Assembly (NCBI GenBank): GCA_007132975.1
Contig: SLNO01000003.1
Coordinates: 1 to 39,516, forward strand
Origin: Balneolales bacterium
Lineage (GTDB): Bacteria > Bacteroidota > Rhodothermia > Balneolales > Natronogracilivirgulaceae
Reading direction: 5' to 3'
Length of the DNA: 39,516 nt
Shown here piece by piece: positions 25,340 through 34,493 of the stretch (the first letter of the stretch is position 1; each line of letters starts with the position of its first letter). A program made the position numbers and the translations under genes. Below the pieces are notes generated by a model. It made no database searches. It worked only from the letters and a program-made list of their open reading frames with translations, and was not told the DNA's origin.

Positions 25340-26077
25340 TTAGAGAAGCAGGAAGGCGAGGACGAAGTCGGCGACCAGGATGTAGATACAGCTGAGGACG
25401 GCGGCCTGCGTGGTGGCCTGGCCTACACCTTCGGCTCCGCCTGTCGCAAAATATCCCTTGAAACAGGAGATGGAGGTAATGATATAGCCAAAGACGAACG
25501 CCTTGATCACACCGAAACTGACGTCGGCCGGGCTGAATACCTGGCGTGCACCGAGCATGAAATCGGCCACTGTGAGAGATCCGGTCAGAATGGATGCCAG
25601 CAGGCCGCCCACGATGCCCGCGACAGCGGCGGCAACATAGATCACGGGAAACATCAATACCCCGGCCAGAACACGGGGCATGACCAGGAAGGTGACGGAG
25701 TTGAAGCCCATGGACTCAAGTGCATCAATCTGTTCGCTGACGGCCATGGTGCCCAGCTCGGTGGCGATGCGCGCGCCTACGCGTCCGGCCAGTACCAGCG
25801 CGCTGATGACCGCCGCCAGCTCAATCAGCAGCGATTGTGAGACGATGGCGCCGATGGTGGACGGCGGTATGAACCCGGCAACCAGCTGATAGGATGTCTG
25901 GATGGTCATGACCGCACCGGTGAAGAATCCGGCCAGGATGATGATCGGAAGCGAATCGTAACCGGTCTTTATCATCTCCGAGATGATGTTCTTCCGGTAC
26001 ATGCTGAATTCCGTCGAGGAACGGATGGCCTCGTAGATCAGCCTGCAATAGCGTCCGACATCAACAAATAATTGCAT
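25340..26077 (-). CDS. mlaE: phospholipid-transport permease MlaE
   Basis: A 245-residue permease with five to six hydrophobic segments. The family hallmarks are IAGFFTGAVMTIQTSYQL-like sequence early, LVLAGRVGARIATELGTMAVSEQIDALESMG in the coupling helix region, and a late GYFATGGAEGVGQATTQAAV. The frame extends 29 codons upstream to a TTG at 26164, but the ATG at 26077 gives the N-terminus MQLFVDVG, which fits MlaE. It begins the mlaE-mlaF-mlaD operon and is divergent from porQ. Confidence 0.92.
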   Translation of the reverse strand: MQLFVDVGRYCRLIYEAIRSSTEFSMYRKNIISEMIKTGYDSLPIIILAGFFTGAVMTIQTSYQLVAGFIPPSTIGAIVSQSLLIELAAVISALVLAGRVGARIATELGTMAVSEQIDALESMGFNSVTFLVMPRVLAGVLMFPVIYVAAAVAGIVGGLLASILTGSLTVADFMLGARQVFSPADVSFGVIKAFVFGYIITSISCFKGYFATGGAEGVGQATTQAAVLSCIYILVADFVLAFLLL

Positions 26078-26233
26078 GAAAAAGCCGTTGTTTATGGAAT
26101 CCGGGTCTTCAACTTTTGGGCCTGCCCGGGAAAAACGTAAAAAGGGCGGCAAAAATGTCTCCAATTTCAGATATTTTTACAAACTGGATACATTGGAACC
26201 GGTAAGTTACGGAATTAATCAAACACTCTGTCT

Positions 26234-27226
26234 GTGAAATCAAAACTCTTGGGTGGCTTTCTGGCCGCCGCGCTGGTATCAGGGGCGTTCGCTGCCGAAA
26301 CGATTGCCCAGATCGGCAACGAATCCGTTTACAGGTTCCTTAACCTGCCCGGTTCGGCCAGGACCGCAGCCCTTGGCGGCAACCATGTATCCCTCCACAA
26401 CGGTGGAACGGCCCTTTTTGAGGCAAATCCCGCCTACCTGAACCGGGAGAACCACCGGGAGCTGAGCCTCTCCTACCTGAACAATATCTCCGACATCTAT
26501 CTGGGTTCGGCGGCTTTTTCCTGGAATCTTGACGGCATTGGCACCCTGGCCACCGGCATCCGCTTCATGAATTACGGCGATTTCACCCGCACCGACAGTG
26601 ACGGCAATGAACACGGCTCTTTCAATGCCTATGATTTTTCCTGGAGCACCGCCATATCCAGAAGTTTTTTTGATATGTTCCGGGCGGGCATCGGCGTCCA
26701 GTTCATAGCCAGCAGCTACGATGACTACCGGTCGTCGGCGCTCGGTCTGTTCGGCGGCCTCTACCTGCCGTTCAACAACGATAACACTCAGGCAGGCATT
26801 GCCTTTCGCAATCTCGGAGCACAACTGACCCGGTTCGATGGTTCCCGTGAAGACCTGCCGTTCTCATTGATGGCGGGCATCACGCACCGGCTTCAGCACC
26901 TGCCGCTGCGATTCAACCTGACACTCCACTCGCTGGACCGTTGGGACCTGCCCGTCTTCGATGACGATTCCGACCCCTCCTTCTCCGAAAACCTGTTTCG
27001 CCGCATCCGTTTCGGCACCGAATTCCTCTTTTCCGAGAACTTCCATCTCCGGATTGGCTACGACCATCTGCAAAGTGAAGAGCTCAAAACCGACAGTCGT
27101 ATCGACCTCTCAGGCGCCTCCATCGGGCTCGGTATCATCATCCGCGACATCCATATCGATATCAGCCGGACATCCTACAGCGAAACCGGCGGACTCATCC
27201 AGCTGAATCTCGGCACGCGGCTTTGA
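26234..27226 (+). CDS. porQ: type IX secretion system protein PorQ
   Basis: A 330-residue outer-membrane barrel-type protein. A signal peptide (1-20, ending near Ala-Phe-Ala-Ala) is followed by YRFLNLPGSARTAALGG, a strong PorQ signature, and later by PLYLPFNNDN-like and ISRTSYSETGGLIQLNLGTRL segments. PorQ belongs to the attachment complex of the type IX secretion system with PorU/PorV/PorZ; those partners are not in this window. It begins with GTG at 26234. An element like TAAGTTAC (26203-26210) could be its -7 box. It is divergent from mlaE. Confidence 0.88.
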   Translation: MKSKLLGGFLAAALVSGAFAAETIAQIGNESVYRFLNLPGSARTAALGGNHVSLHNGGTALFEANPAYLNRENHRELSLSYLNNISDIYLGSAAFSWNLDGIGTLATGIRFMNYGDFTRTDSDGNEHGSFNAYDFSWSTAISRSFFDMFRAGIGVQFIASSYDDYRSSALGLFGGLYLPFNNDNTQAGIAFRNLGAQLTRFDGSREDLPFSLMAGITHRLQHLPLRFNLTLHSLDRWDLPVFDDDSDPSFSENLFRRIRFGTEFLFSENFHLRIGYDHLQSEELKTDSRIDLSGASIGLGIIIRDIHIDISRTSYSETGGLIQLNLGTRL

Positions 27227-27262
27227 GGCAGCTGTTTTCACTGCCATAGTTCATTTCGTAAT

Positions 27263-27287
27263 TTGCTATATTTCCGCACTCCGGAAA
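27263..27287 (+). promoter_or_regulatory. putative promoter of aroC with an inverted repeat
   Basis: TTTGCTATATTTCCGC contains TATATTTC (27267-27274), a one-mismatch -7 box. An inverted repeat TTTCCG-CACTC-CGGAAA (27271-27287) overlaps it. The region lies about 50 bases before the aroC start. Confidence 0.45.
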
Positions 27288-27331
27288 CCTCATTTCAGGT
27301 TTTCACAACGAAATGGACTAAAGAAAACACG

Positions 27332-28513
27332 ATGATTCGATATCTGACAGCTGGTGAATCTCATGGGCCTGAGCTCATTGGCATTGTCGAGGGTCTCCCC
27401 GCGGGGCTTCCCCTTTCTCAAGACGCAATTACCCTTCAGCTGGCCCGCAGGCAAGAAGGGTACGGCCGCGGCGGACGCATGGCTTTCGAAAAAGACACGG
27501 CAGAAATCGTCTCCGGAGTGCGCTTCGGCAAGACAATGGGGCACCCCGTGGCGCTTAAAATGGTCAATCGTGCCTACACAAAAGATGAAGCCAACTGGCC
27601 ATTGGTGATGTCCGCCGTCCCTGTAAAAGAAGAGATCGAACGGATCACCGTGCCGCGTCCCGGACATGCCGATCTTGTTGGCGTCCAAAAATTCCGGTTT
27701 GATGATATCCGTCCGGTCATCGAGCGCTCCAGTGCGCGGGAGACCGCCATGCGGGTAGCCTGCTGCGCTACGGCCAGGCAGTTGCTACGCCATTTCGGGA
27801 TCCAGATTGGCGGGCATGTCCTGCAGATAGGCGAGCAGGGATATGCGGGATGGGATGAGGTCCGTGCAACCGCGGATGCGCTTCTCCCCAAAGGTGCGGA
27901 AGAACTCGGCCGTTCGGCTGACGCTTCCGAGGTCCGGTGCCTGGATAAAAACCTGACGGGACGGATGGTCGATGAGATCAAGAAGCGCCGGAAAGAGGGC
28001 AGTTCCCTTGGCGGTATCTACGAAATTGTGGTCACAGGCCTTCCTGCAGGTCTTGGCAGCTATGTCCACTGGGATCGCAAACTTGAGGGACTTCTTGCCC
28101 AGGCCGTCATGAGCACCCAGGCCATGAAAGGTGTGGAAATAGGGCTTGGTTTTGAAGCGGGCAGGCGCCATGGCCATACCGTGCACGATGAGATAACTTG
28201 GGAACAGGACCGGTTTGCACGCGCTACCAACCGGGCTGGCGGACTTGAAGGCGGCATCACCACCGGAATGCCCCTGATCATTCGCGGCATCATGAAACCC
28301 ATCCCGACCATGCTGAAGCCGTTACAGACCGTGGATATGGAATCCAAACAGACCATGGACACGCGTTACGAGCGCTCGGATGTTTGCGCCCTGCCCAGGG
28401 CCGTAGTTGTGGTTGAGAATGTAATTGCCCCGGTACTGGCCAATGCCTTTCTGGAAAAATTCGGTGGTGATTCCGTGGATGAGATTGCGGAACGCTACCA
28501 CCCGGCAACCTGA
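27332..28513 (+). CDS. aroC: chorismate synthase
   Basis: A 393-residue FMN-dependent enzyme that forms chorismate from 5-enolpyruvylshikimate-3-phosphate, the last step of the shikimate pathway. The N-terminus MIRYLTAGESHGPELIGIVEGLPAG is the first signature. SSARETAMRVACCATARQLL contains the family Arg/Ser residues, and GGLEGGITTGMPLIIRG and ERSDVCALPRAVVVVENV complete the pattern. The frame extends upstream to 27263, but the ATG at 27332 gives the conserved N-terminus. No other shikimate gene is in the window. Confidence 0.96.
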   Translation: MIRYLTAGESHGPELIGIVEGLPAGLPLSQDAITLQLARRQEGYGRGGRMAFEKDTAEIVSGVRFGKTMGHPVALKMVNRAYTKDEANWPLVMSAVPVKEEIERITVPRPGHADLVGVQKFRFDDIRPVIERSSARETAMRVACCATARQLLRHFGIQIGGHVLQIGEQGYAGWDEVRATADALLPKGAEELGRSADASEVRCLDKNLTGRMVDEIKKRRKEGSSLGGIYEIVVTGLPAGLGSYVHWDRKLEGLLAQAVMSTQAMKGVEIGLGFEAGRRHGHTVHDEITWEQDRFARATNRAGGLEGGITTGMPLIIRGIMKPIPTMLKPLQTVDMESKQTMDTRYERSDVCALPRAVVVVENVIAPVLANAFLEKFGGDSVDEIAERYHPAT

Positions 28514-28605
28514 ACCGGCCATCCGGAATCCCGATCAGCAGTTTTTAAGTTTCTCCATACGCTTCCATCCCCTTCTGGCGTTGTAACTTAATTATAGAAG
28601 TCGAC

Positions 28606-28932
28606 ATGAATCAAAGCAGAGCAGCAAAACTTAAGGAATTCCTGGAAGCCGATCCCGACGACAGCTTTTCCCGGTTTGCACTGGCCCTGGAACACCTCAA
28701 GGCCTCTGACATTGATACGGCTCGCAGCCACTTTGAGTACATACTGGTCAATGATCCGGAGTATGTCGGGGTCTATTACCATCTCGGCAAGCTGTATCAG
28801 CAAACCGGTGATCATCGCAAGGCACTGACAACTTTCACCACTGGCATCGCTGCCGCCCGTAAAGCCAACAACCACCACGCCGCATCTGAGCTGGAACAGG
28901 CTGTCAGCGAGCTTGAAGACGAAGAAGCTTAA
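28606..28932 (+). CDS. small TPR protein
   Basis: A 108-residue helical protein with two to three tetratricopeptide-like helix pairs; FSRFALALEHLKASDIDTA and YYHLGKLYQQTGDHRKALTTF are the clearest. It ends in an acidic tail. No signal peptide or membrane helix is visible. It is followed at 12 bases by the LysM/RlpA-type gene, so the two are probably co-transcribed. I cannot assign a function. Confidence 0.8.
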   Translation: MNQSRAAKLKEFLEADPDDSFSRFALALEHLKASDIDTARSHFEYILVNDPEYVGVYYHLGKLYQQTGDHRKALTTFTTGIAAARKANNHHAASELEQAVSELEDEEA

Positions 28933-28944
28933 TCCGTTGATGAT

Positions 28945-30249
28945 ATGCGAATCTTGACTGTAATATTCTGGATAGTCCTTATTTCCCTTCCGGCCCTTGC
29001 CGCCGACCGCCCGACACACACCGTCAGGCAGGGCGAAACCCTGTTCGGTATTTCGCGCCAGTACGATGTCTCTGTAGATCAGATCCGTGAATGGAACGGT
29101 TTGAGGGACAATCTCATCTCTGTCGGACAGGTACTGATCGTCGGCAATGGCGCCCAACCGGACAGGCAGCAAGAACCCGACCGACGTGTGCAGCCCGACA
29201 GGCAGCAGCCGGACCGCACTCAGCAGCGGACCCGCCAGGACGTGGTCATCCACACCGTTGAACCCGGCCAGACCCTGTTCCGGATTTCACAGATTTATGA
29301 GGTCACCGTTGAGGATATCAGGCGTTGGAACAACCTCCGGGACAATCTGCTCTCTATTGGACAGGAACTGGAGATACGTCGTCAGGAAGTGGCGGAAGAG
29401 CAGCGGCCACAGCCCGACCGCACCCGTCCTGATCCACCCCGCGATGAACGCCCGACTGTGGCTGACCGCGTGGATACGACCGAACCCCCGTCCGAACAGC
29501 CTGACCGTGTCCCTCCGCGGGAACCTGAGGACGTGGACGATGGTTTCACGGCACCCGACTCCCCTGCCATCTACGAAGTGCGCCCGGGCGACACGCTATA
29601 CCGTATTGCATCACAGTTCAACATGACTGTCCGCGAGCTGATGGAGATGAACCGGCTCGAAGGTTCACAGATCCATGTTGGGCAGGAACTGCGCATTCGA
29701 AGCAGGCCGGCCGCACCGCCATCCGTTGCTGCCGAGTGGGATGTTGAAAGCACACCTCAGGGCCGCTTTGTTACGCATACCATCAACGAAGGCGACTCCC
29801 TTTATCAGCTGCTCGAGCATCACAAAATGGACATGTATGAATTCCGTGCCTTGAATCCTGGCATGTCCGCCAGGGAGTTGCGAGCGGGCGATGAAATCAC
29901 TCTTCTCGTGGCTGCCACAACCAACCGCCCCAACCCCTTCCGCGTTTCGGTCAGGGAAAACAACGGCACTCGGATGGATGTCACCCGATACCCCTCGGAA
30001 CGCCAACGCAGGACTACCACAAGCGGCGATCTTTACAATCCCGAGGCCTTGACCGCGGCACATCCCAGTCTGGCACTTGGTTCGGTAGTATATATCGAAA
30101 ACCCGGACAACGGCCGCGGGGTATTCGTCCACATAAACGATCGCACCCCCGACAACCGCCTGGTTCTTTCCGATGCAGCCTTCCGTGCGCTGGACTTTCA
30201 AGGGGGAGGACGGCTTGTGGCTACCATCAACGAGTTGAGCAATGATTAA
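28945..30249 (+). CDS. LysM-repeat RlpA-like peptidoglycan protein
   Basis: A 434-residue exported protein. A signal peptide (1-19, ALA cleavage) is followed by LysM domains at about 24-66, 102-144, 209-252 and a weaker fourth at about 276-320, joined by linkers rich in Gln-Pro-Asp-Arg. The C-terminal part (about 355-430) is a double-psi beta-barrel like RlpA, with TAAHPSLALG and FVHINDRTP. His373 and Asp399 correspond to the RlpA lytic transglycosylase residues, so it may cleave peptidoglycan, perhaps at the septum. No lipobox is seen, so it is probably soluble in the periplasm. Confidence 0.88.
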   Translation: MRILTVIFWIVLISLPALAADRPTHTVRQGETLFGISRQYDVSVDQIREWNGLRDNLISVGQVLIVGNGAQPDRQQEPDRRVQPDRQQPDRTQQRTRQDVVIHTVEPGQTLFRISQIYEVTVEDIRRWNNLRDNLLSIGQELEIRRQEVAEEQRPQPDRTRPDPPRDERPTVADRVDTTEPPSEQPDRVPPREPEDVDDGFTAPDSPAIYEVRPGDTLYRIASQFNMTVRELMEMNRLEGSQIHVGQELRIRSRPAAPPSVAAEWDVESTPQGRFVTHTINEGDSLYQLLEHHKMDMYEFRALNPGMSARELRAGDEITLLVAATTNRPNPFRVSVRENNGTRMDVTRYPSERQRRTTTSGDLYNPEALTAAHPSLALGSVVYIENPDNGRGVFVHINDRTPDNRLVLSDAAFRALDFQGGGRLVATINELSND

Positions 30250-30394
30250 ATTTATTAATTTAATTTATTGAGTCGGATTTCTTACATTAATAACTATAGC
30301 TACAACTAAAAAAATAGCAGCCCGGCATTTAACCAGAGACTTCAGCAGACACACACATTTTCAAAGCAGGCAGGAAAACGCTAGTTTCCAGGTT

Positions 30395-30410
30395 AATCAA
30401 ACGTTTGATT
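30395..30410. promoter_or_regulatory. perfect 16-base palindrome before the sigma factor gene
   Basis: AATCAAACGTTTGATT is identical to its own reverse complement. It ends four bases before the ATG at 30415. The core CAAACGTTTG resembles LacI/PurR- or TetR-type operators by general pattern only. At this position it would block transcription or ribosome loading. Confidence 0.6.
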
Positions 30411-30414
30411 TTTG

Positions 30415-31020
30415 ATGGAAAGCATGACCAGAGAAGAGTTGCAGAAGCAGGAAGATTTCAATGATGAAATGCTTCCCCATCTTGATGCGCTCTACAACTT
30501 TGCACTGAAGCTGACTGCAAATAATGACGACGCCGAGGATCTGGTCCAGGACACGATCGTGAAGGCCTACCGGTTCTTCAGCAGCTATGAAAAAGGTACA
30601 AATGCCAAGGGATGGCTTTTCCGAATCCTCAAGAATTCCTACATCAATAATTACAGAAAAGCCTCTAAGCAGCCGCAAAAAGTTGACTATGATGAAATAG
30701 AGCCTTTTTACGAGACCATCAGGAGCGAGCAATCCAATACCACCGACATGGAATCCAACATGTACGGCCAGCTGATGGACGATGACGTCACCGGTGCCCT
30801 GAGCCGGTTGCCGGAGGACTTCCGGACGGTCGTCCTGCTCTGTGACATCGAGGGATTCACCTACGAGGAGATTGCAAACATGCTTGATGTGCCCATCGGT
30901 ACAATCCGTTCACGCCTGCACCGGGGCCGAAACCTGCTTAAGGCTGAACTGATGGAGTACGCGACCCGCCGGGGCTTCAATCGCCAGGAAGAGCCGGAAG
31001 AAGAGGAGCATATAGACTGA
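30415..31020 (+). CDS. ECF-type RNA polymerase sigma factor
   Basis: A 201-residue sigma-70 family protein of the extracytoplasmic-function type. Region 2 is at about 20-88 (ALYNFALKLTANNDDAEDLVQD, then TNAKGWLFRILKNSYINNYRK). Region 4 is at about 130-180 (ALSRLPEDFRTVVLLCDIEG, then YEEIANMLDVPIGTIRSRLHRGR). The N-terminal 20 residues and the acidic C-terminal tail (EEPEEEE) are extra. I start it at the ATG at 30415; the ATG at 30424 is equally possible. No anti-sigma gene is next to it; its neighbour is a convergent histidine kinase seven bases away. Confidence 0.92.
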   Translation: MESMTREELQKQEDFNDEMLPHLDALYNFALKLTANNDDAEDLVQDTIVKAYRFFSSYEKGTNAKGWLFRILKNSYINNYRKASKQPQKVDYDEIEPFYETIRSEQSNTTDMESNMYGQLMDDDVTGALSRLPEDFRTVVLLCDIEGFTYEEIANMLDVPIGTIRSRLHRGRNLLKAELMEYATRRGFNRQEEPEEEEHID

Positions 31021-31027
31021 CACGTCG

Positions 31028-32386
31028 TCAGGATGTCTCTTTTTTGTCCGCAAGCTGCCTTCCATTGTGCTCTGATGAAGGTTTTTTGCCATTCCCCTGC
31101 ACTGGGAAGATCATGCGGAACGTAGTCCCCTCGCCTGGAGCGGTCCGATGGACAAATATTTTTCCCTTGTGGTACTCTTCAACGATCCGGCGCGTAAGAC
31201 TCAGCCCCAGGCCCCATCCCCGTTTCTTGGTGCTGTAACCCGGGTTGAAAATCTCTTTCTTGTTCCTTTTTTCGATTCCCTTGCCGGTGTCGGACACATC
31301 TATAATGTAGCTGTTGTTGTGTTCGTGGGCCTCAATGTGGACCCTGGCGTTGCGGCTCTTCGCATCAATGGCATCCAATGAGTTCTTCAGAAGGTTTTCC
31401 ATGGCCCAGGCGAACAACTCCTGGTTGATGGGAACGCGCCTGTCAGACCGCACATCCAGAGACAGGGTCACATGTTTTCCAAACTGCGGCATCCGTCGCT
31501 CCAGATACTCCATGACCTGCCGGATCAAAGGCCCGACCTTCATTGGCTTCAGCTCCGGAATGGATCCGATCTTGTTGAACCGCTCCGCCACCGTCTGCAT
31601 CCGGTTCAGATCGCTTGTGATCTCGTGGGCTATCTGAAGCGTCTCCTGGTCGTTGTTCTGCTCCTTGAGCAATGCAATCCAGCCGTAGAGGCTTGAGAGC
31701 GGCGTTCCCAGCTGATGCGCCGCCTCGCGCGCCATGCCAACCCAGAGATTGGACTGCTCTGTGCGCTTGATGCTGCTCAGGCTCAAATACCCCAACCCAA
31801 GGAAGAGGGCAAGCAAGCCGAATTGCACGAACGGGAAATACTGAAGCGTGCGAATGATGGCGCTGTCTCCGTAGTAAATAAACTGCTCCTGTACCATGTC
31901 ACCAGCCCCCAGTTCAATCCGGATCGGTTCATTTAGAGATGCGTACTCGGCAATGATCTGATCGTCCAGCTCCCTGTTGCCGGTATTCCGTGACCCAAGA
32001 ATGTTGCCTTCCTCATCCACCACAATCGAGGGTATCTCAAAACGGTTTTTAATGATAAGCTCAGAGGCGATGAAATCCAGCGAGGCGTTTGACAGGTCTG
32101 ATTCCGCCCGGTTAAGTGCACGGATCCAGCGGTTTTTGACCATGTCCGGGATCCCTTCCAGAGCGGAAATCTCAATCATGATGCCGGAGAGTTCATTCCG
32201 AGTGTCCTCATACAGCGGCTTGCTGTTGTATTCGAGCGCACGCGCCCAAAGCTCTACCCCCGAGTGTTCCTTTTCTCGGATTTTATCGACCAGGTAGTGG
32301 GTGTAGGTAAACGAGGCGACGGCCGTTACAACCAGCAAAAAGACCAGGGCGCCTTTGATCCGGTTGGATGTGCTGTTGAAGAACAT
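31028..32386 (-). CDS. orphan membrane sensor histidine kinase
   Basis: A 452-residue kinase. Two membrane helices (about 11-33 and 184-204) flank a periplasmic sensor of about 150 residues without an obvious known domain. The H-box is AREAAHQLGTPLSS with His224; the N-box is MENLLKNSLDAI with Asn331; G1 is DTGKGI (366-371) and G2 is GWGLGL (390-395). The HQLGTPLSS type is frequent in Bacteroidota. All catalytic motifs are intact. No response regulator is adjacent; the only other receiver protein in the window is the fusion at 0.7-2.0 kb. Confidence 0.92.
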   Translation of the reverse strand: MFFNSTSNRIKGALVFLLVVTAVASFTYTHYLVDKIREKEHSGVELWARALEYNSKPLYEDTRNELSGIMIEISALEGIPDMVKNRWIRALNRAESDLSNASLDFIASELIIKNRFEIPSIVVDEEGNILGSRNTGNRELDDQIIAEYASLNEPIRIELGAGDMVQEQFIYYGDSAIIRTLQYFPFVQFGLLALFLGLGYLSLSSIKRTEQSNLWVGMAREAAHQLGTPLSSLYGWIALLKEQNNDQETLQIAHEITSDLNRMQTVAERFNKIGSIPELKPMKVGPLIRQVMEYLERRMPQFGKHVTLSLDVRSDRRVPINQELFAWAMENLLKNSLDAIDAKSRNARVHIEAHEHNNSYIIDVSDTGKGIEKRNKKEIFNPGYSTKKRGWGLGLSLTRRIVEEYHKGKIFVHRTAPGEGTTFRMIFPVQGNGKKPSSEHNGRQLADKKETS

Positions 32387-32575
32387 GGCATTCGGAATTG
32401 TTGGAAATTGAAGGCAACCGGAGCTTTACTATTCAAAGCAGCCCGGGGAATAACGAGTGGGCACATGCTGCGACCTGAGGCCTTTGCAAGGCTGACAGTC
32501 GTGCAATGTACGGGGTTGCCGCGTCACACGCATGCCAGTTCATAACGAAATGGGAGCCTTCGCTATTTTCAGGGC

Positions 32576-33814
32576 TCAGGCAGATGCTTTCCGTTTTTTG
32601 TAGATAGGCGGGGCGAACGACGTTATGGTGTCTTTGGTGATGATGCATCGTTCGATGTTCTTCATGGTGGGCAGCGTGAACATGATATCCAGCATGGCCC
32701 GCTCCATGATGGAACGGAGTCCGCGGGCGCCGGTCTTGCGCTTCATGGCCTGCGTGACAACTTCCTTCAGGGCTTCCTCCTCAAATTCAAGCTCTACCCC
32801 TTCCATGCGGAAAAGCTTCTTGTACTGCTTGATGATCGCATTTTTGGGTTTCAGGAGGATGTTGATCATCGCCTGCTCGGACAGTTCCTCCAGTCCGGAG
32901 ATGATCGGAAGGCGGCCAATGAGCTCCGGGATGAGGCCGAATTTCTGCAAGTCTTCCGGCTCAACATAGGTGAAGATCTTGGGATCAGCCTTGTCAAATT
33001 TGTCCTGATGGTCGGCGGTGAAGCCCATGTTGGTGGAGGAGAGACGGCGGGAGATGATCTCATTGAGCCCCTCGAACGCCCCGCCGCAGATGAAGAGGAT
33101 GTTGCGGGTATCCACCGTGATGAAGCTTTGCTCCGGATGCTTGCGCCCGCCCTTGGGCGGCACGTTGGCGGTGGTTCCCTCCAGTATTTTGAGCAGGGCC
33201 TGCTGGACGCCTTCCCCGGAGACATCACGGGTGATGGACGGGTTGTCGCTTTTGCGCGCCACCTTGTCCACCTCGTCAATGTACACTATGCCGCGCTCGG
33301 CTCGCTCAACGTCATAGTCGGCGGCCTGCAGCAGGTTTGAGAGGATGCTTTCGACGTCCTCGCCCACATAGCCCGCCTCGGTGAGCGCCGTGGCATCGGC
33401 GATGCAGAACGGCACGTCGATGATGCCTGCGAGCGTGCGGGCAAGCAGGGTTTTGCCGGATCCGGTGGGCCCGAGCAGCACGATATTGCTCTTTTCTATC
33501 TCGGCGTCGTCATCCTCGAATTCCGGACTGGCGATGCGCTTGTAGTGGTTGTAGACCGCTACGGAGAGGGTTTTCTTGGCATCCTCCTGGTCGATCACGT
33601 ACTCGTCGAGGTAGGCTTTGATCTCCACCGGCTTGAGGTCGTTCTGGAACTGGTGCTGCCGCTTGCCCGGACCCAGTTCATTCTTGACGATACCGGAAGC
33701 ATCGGCGATGCACTGGTCGCAGATGTAGACGCTCGGGCCTGCGACCATGCTCTTCACCTCATGGCTGGATCGGCCACAGAAGGAGCACCTTATTTTGTTT
33801 TCCTGATCACTCAT
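32576..33814 (-). CDS. clpX: ClpX, ATP-dependent unfoldase of the ClpXP protease
   Basis: A 412-residue AAA+ unfoldase that feeds substrates to ClpP. The N-terminal zinc finger has Cys10, Cys13, Cys32 and Cys35. Walker A GPTGSGKT is at 115-122, the pore loop GYVG at 148-151, Walker B with Asp180-Glu181, and RDVSGEGVQ at 196-204. The ClpP-docking loop reads Met-Gly-Phe (263-265) where E. coli has Ile-Gly-Phe. [11 protein letters not shown]-like sequence near the C-terminus holds the sensor-2 Arg. It starts 28 bases after clpP in the usual tig-clpP-clpX order. Confidence 0.97.
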   Translation of the reverse strand: MSDQENKIRCSFCGRSSHEVKSMVAGPSVYICDQCIADASGIVKNELGPGKRQHQFQNDLKPVEIKAYLDEYVIDQEDAKKTLSVAVYNHYKRIASPEFEDDDAEIEKSNIVLLGPTGSGKTLLARTLAGIIDVPFCIADATALTEAGYVGEDVESILSNLLQAADYDVERAERGIVYIDEVDKVARKSDNPSITRDVSGEGVQQALLKILEGTTANVPPKGGRKHPEQSFITVDTRNILFICGGAFEGLNEIISRRLSSTNMGFTADHQDKFDKADPKIFTYVEPEDLQKFGLIPELIGRLPIISGLEELSEQAMINILLKPKNAIIKQYKKLFRMEGVELEFEEEALKEVVTQAMKRKTGARGLRSIMERAMLDIMFTLPTMKNIERCIITKDTITSFAPPIYKKRKASA

Positions 33815-33842
33815 GCACGGTTACCAAATTTGGTTCAATATA

Positions 33843-34493
33843 CTACTTGACCGGGGGACGCTCAAGTACCTTGTCCACAAGACCGTAGGCAAGGGATTCT
33901 TCCGCATCCATCCACTTGTTTCTGTCGGAATCGCGGATGATCTCGTCGGTCTCCTTGCCGGTGTGACGGGCAAGGATGTCGCTGAGGGTCTGCTTGATGC
34001 GGATGATCTCACGGGCCTCGATCTCAATGTCGCTGGCCTGGCCCTGCGTGCCGCCAAGCGGCTGGTGGATCATGACCCGGGAGTGGGGCAGCAGGGTCCG
34101 CTTGCCCTTGGCGCCTGCGGCAAGCAGCACGGCACCCATGGATGCGGCCATGCCCATGCAGATGGTGGCCACGTTGCAGCGGACGTGCTGCATGGTGTCG
34201 TAGATGGCAAGACCTGAGGAGACCACGCCGCCCGGACTGTTGATGTACAGGTTGATATCCTTTTCGGGATCGTCGGACTCCAGGAACAGCATCTGCGCCA
34301 CGATGCTGCTGGCAACGGCATCGTTGATGGGGGTACCGAGGATGATGATCCGGTCCTTCAGCAGCCGCGAATAGATATCGAATGCCCGTTCGCCCCGGCT
34401 GGTGGTCTCAATGACCATCGGGATCAGGCTGTTTTGCGTCTGGCCGGCGCCAAAGCTGATTTCGTCAAACAGGGGTTGCTTGAATTGGGTCAT
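33843..34493 (-). CDS. clpP: ClpP, protease subunit of ClpXP
   Basis: A 216-residue serine peptidase that forms the tetradecameric proteolytic chamber. The catalytic triad is Ser118 ([11 protein letters not shown]), His143 (VMIHQPLGG) and most probably Asp188 (IIRDSDRN). The N-terminal 25 residues include a probable propeptide; [22 protein letters not shown] is the conserved start of the mature enzyme. Its ATG overlaps the TGA of tig by four bases, so translation is coupled. Length and sequence are normal for the family. Confidence 0.97.
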   Translation of the reverse strand: MTQFKQPLFDEISFGAGQTQNSLIPMVIETTSRGERAFDIYSRLLKDRIIILGTPINDAVASSIVAQMLFLESDDPEKDINLYINSPGGVVSSGLAIYDTMQHVRCNVATICMGMAASMGAVLLAAGAKGKRTLLPHSRVMIHQPLGGTQGQASDIEIEAREIIRIKQTLSDILARHTGKETDEIIRDSDRNKWMDAEESLAYGLVDKVLERPPVK

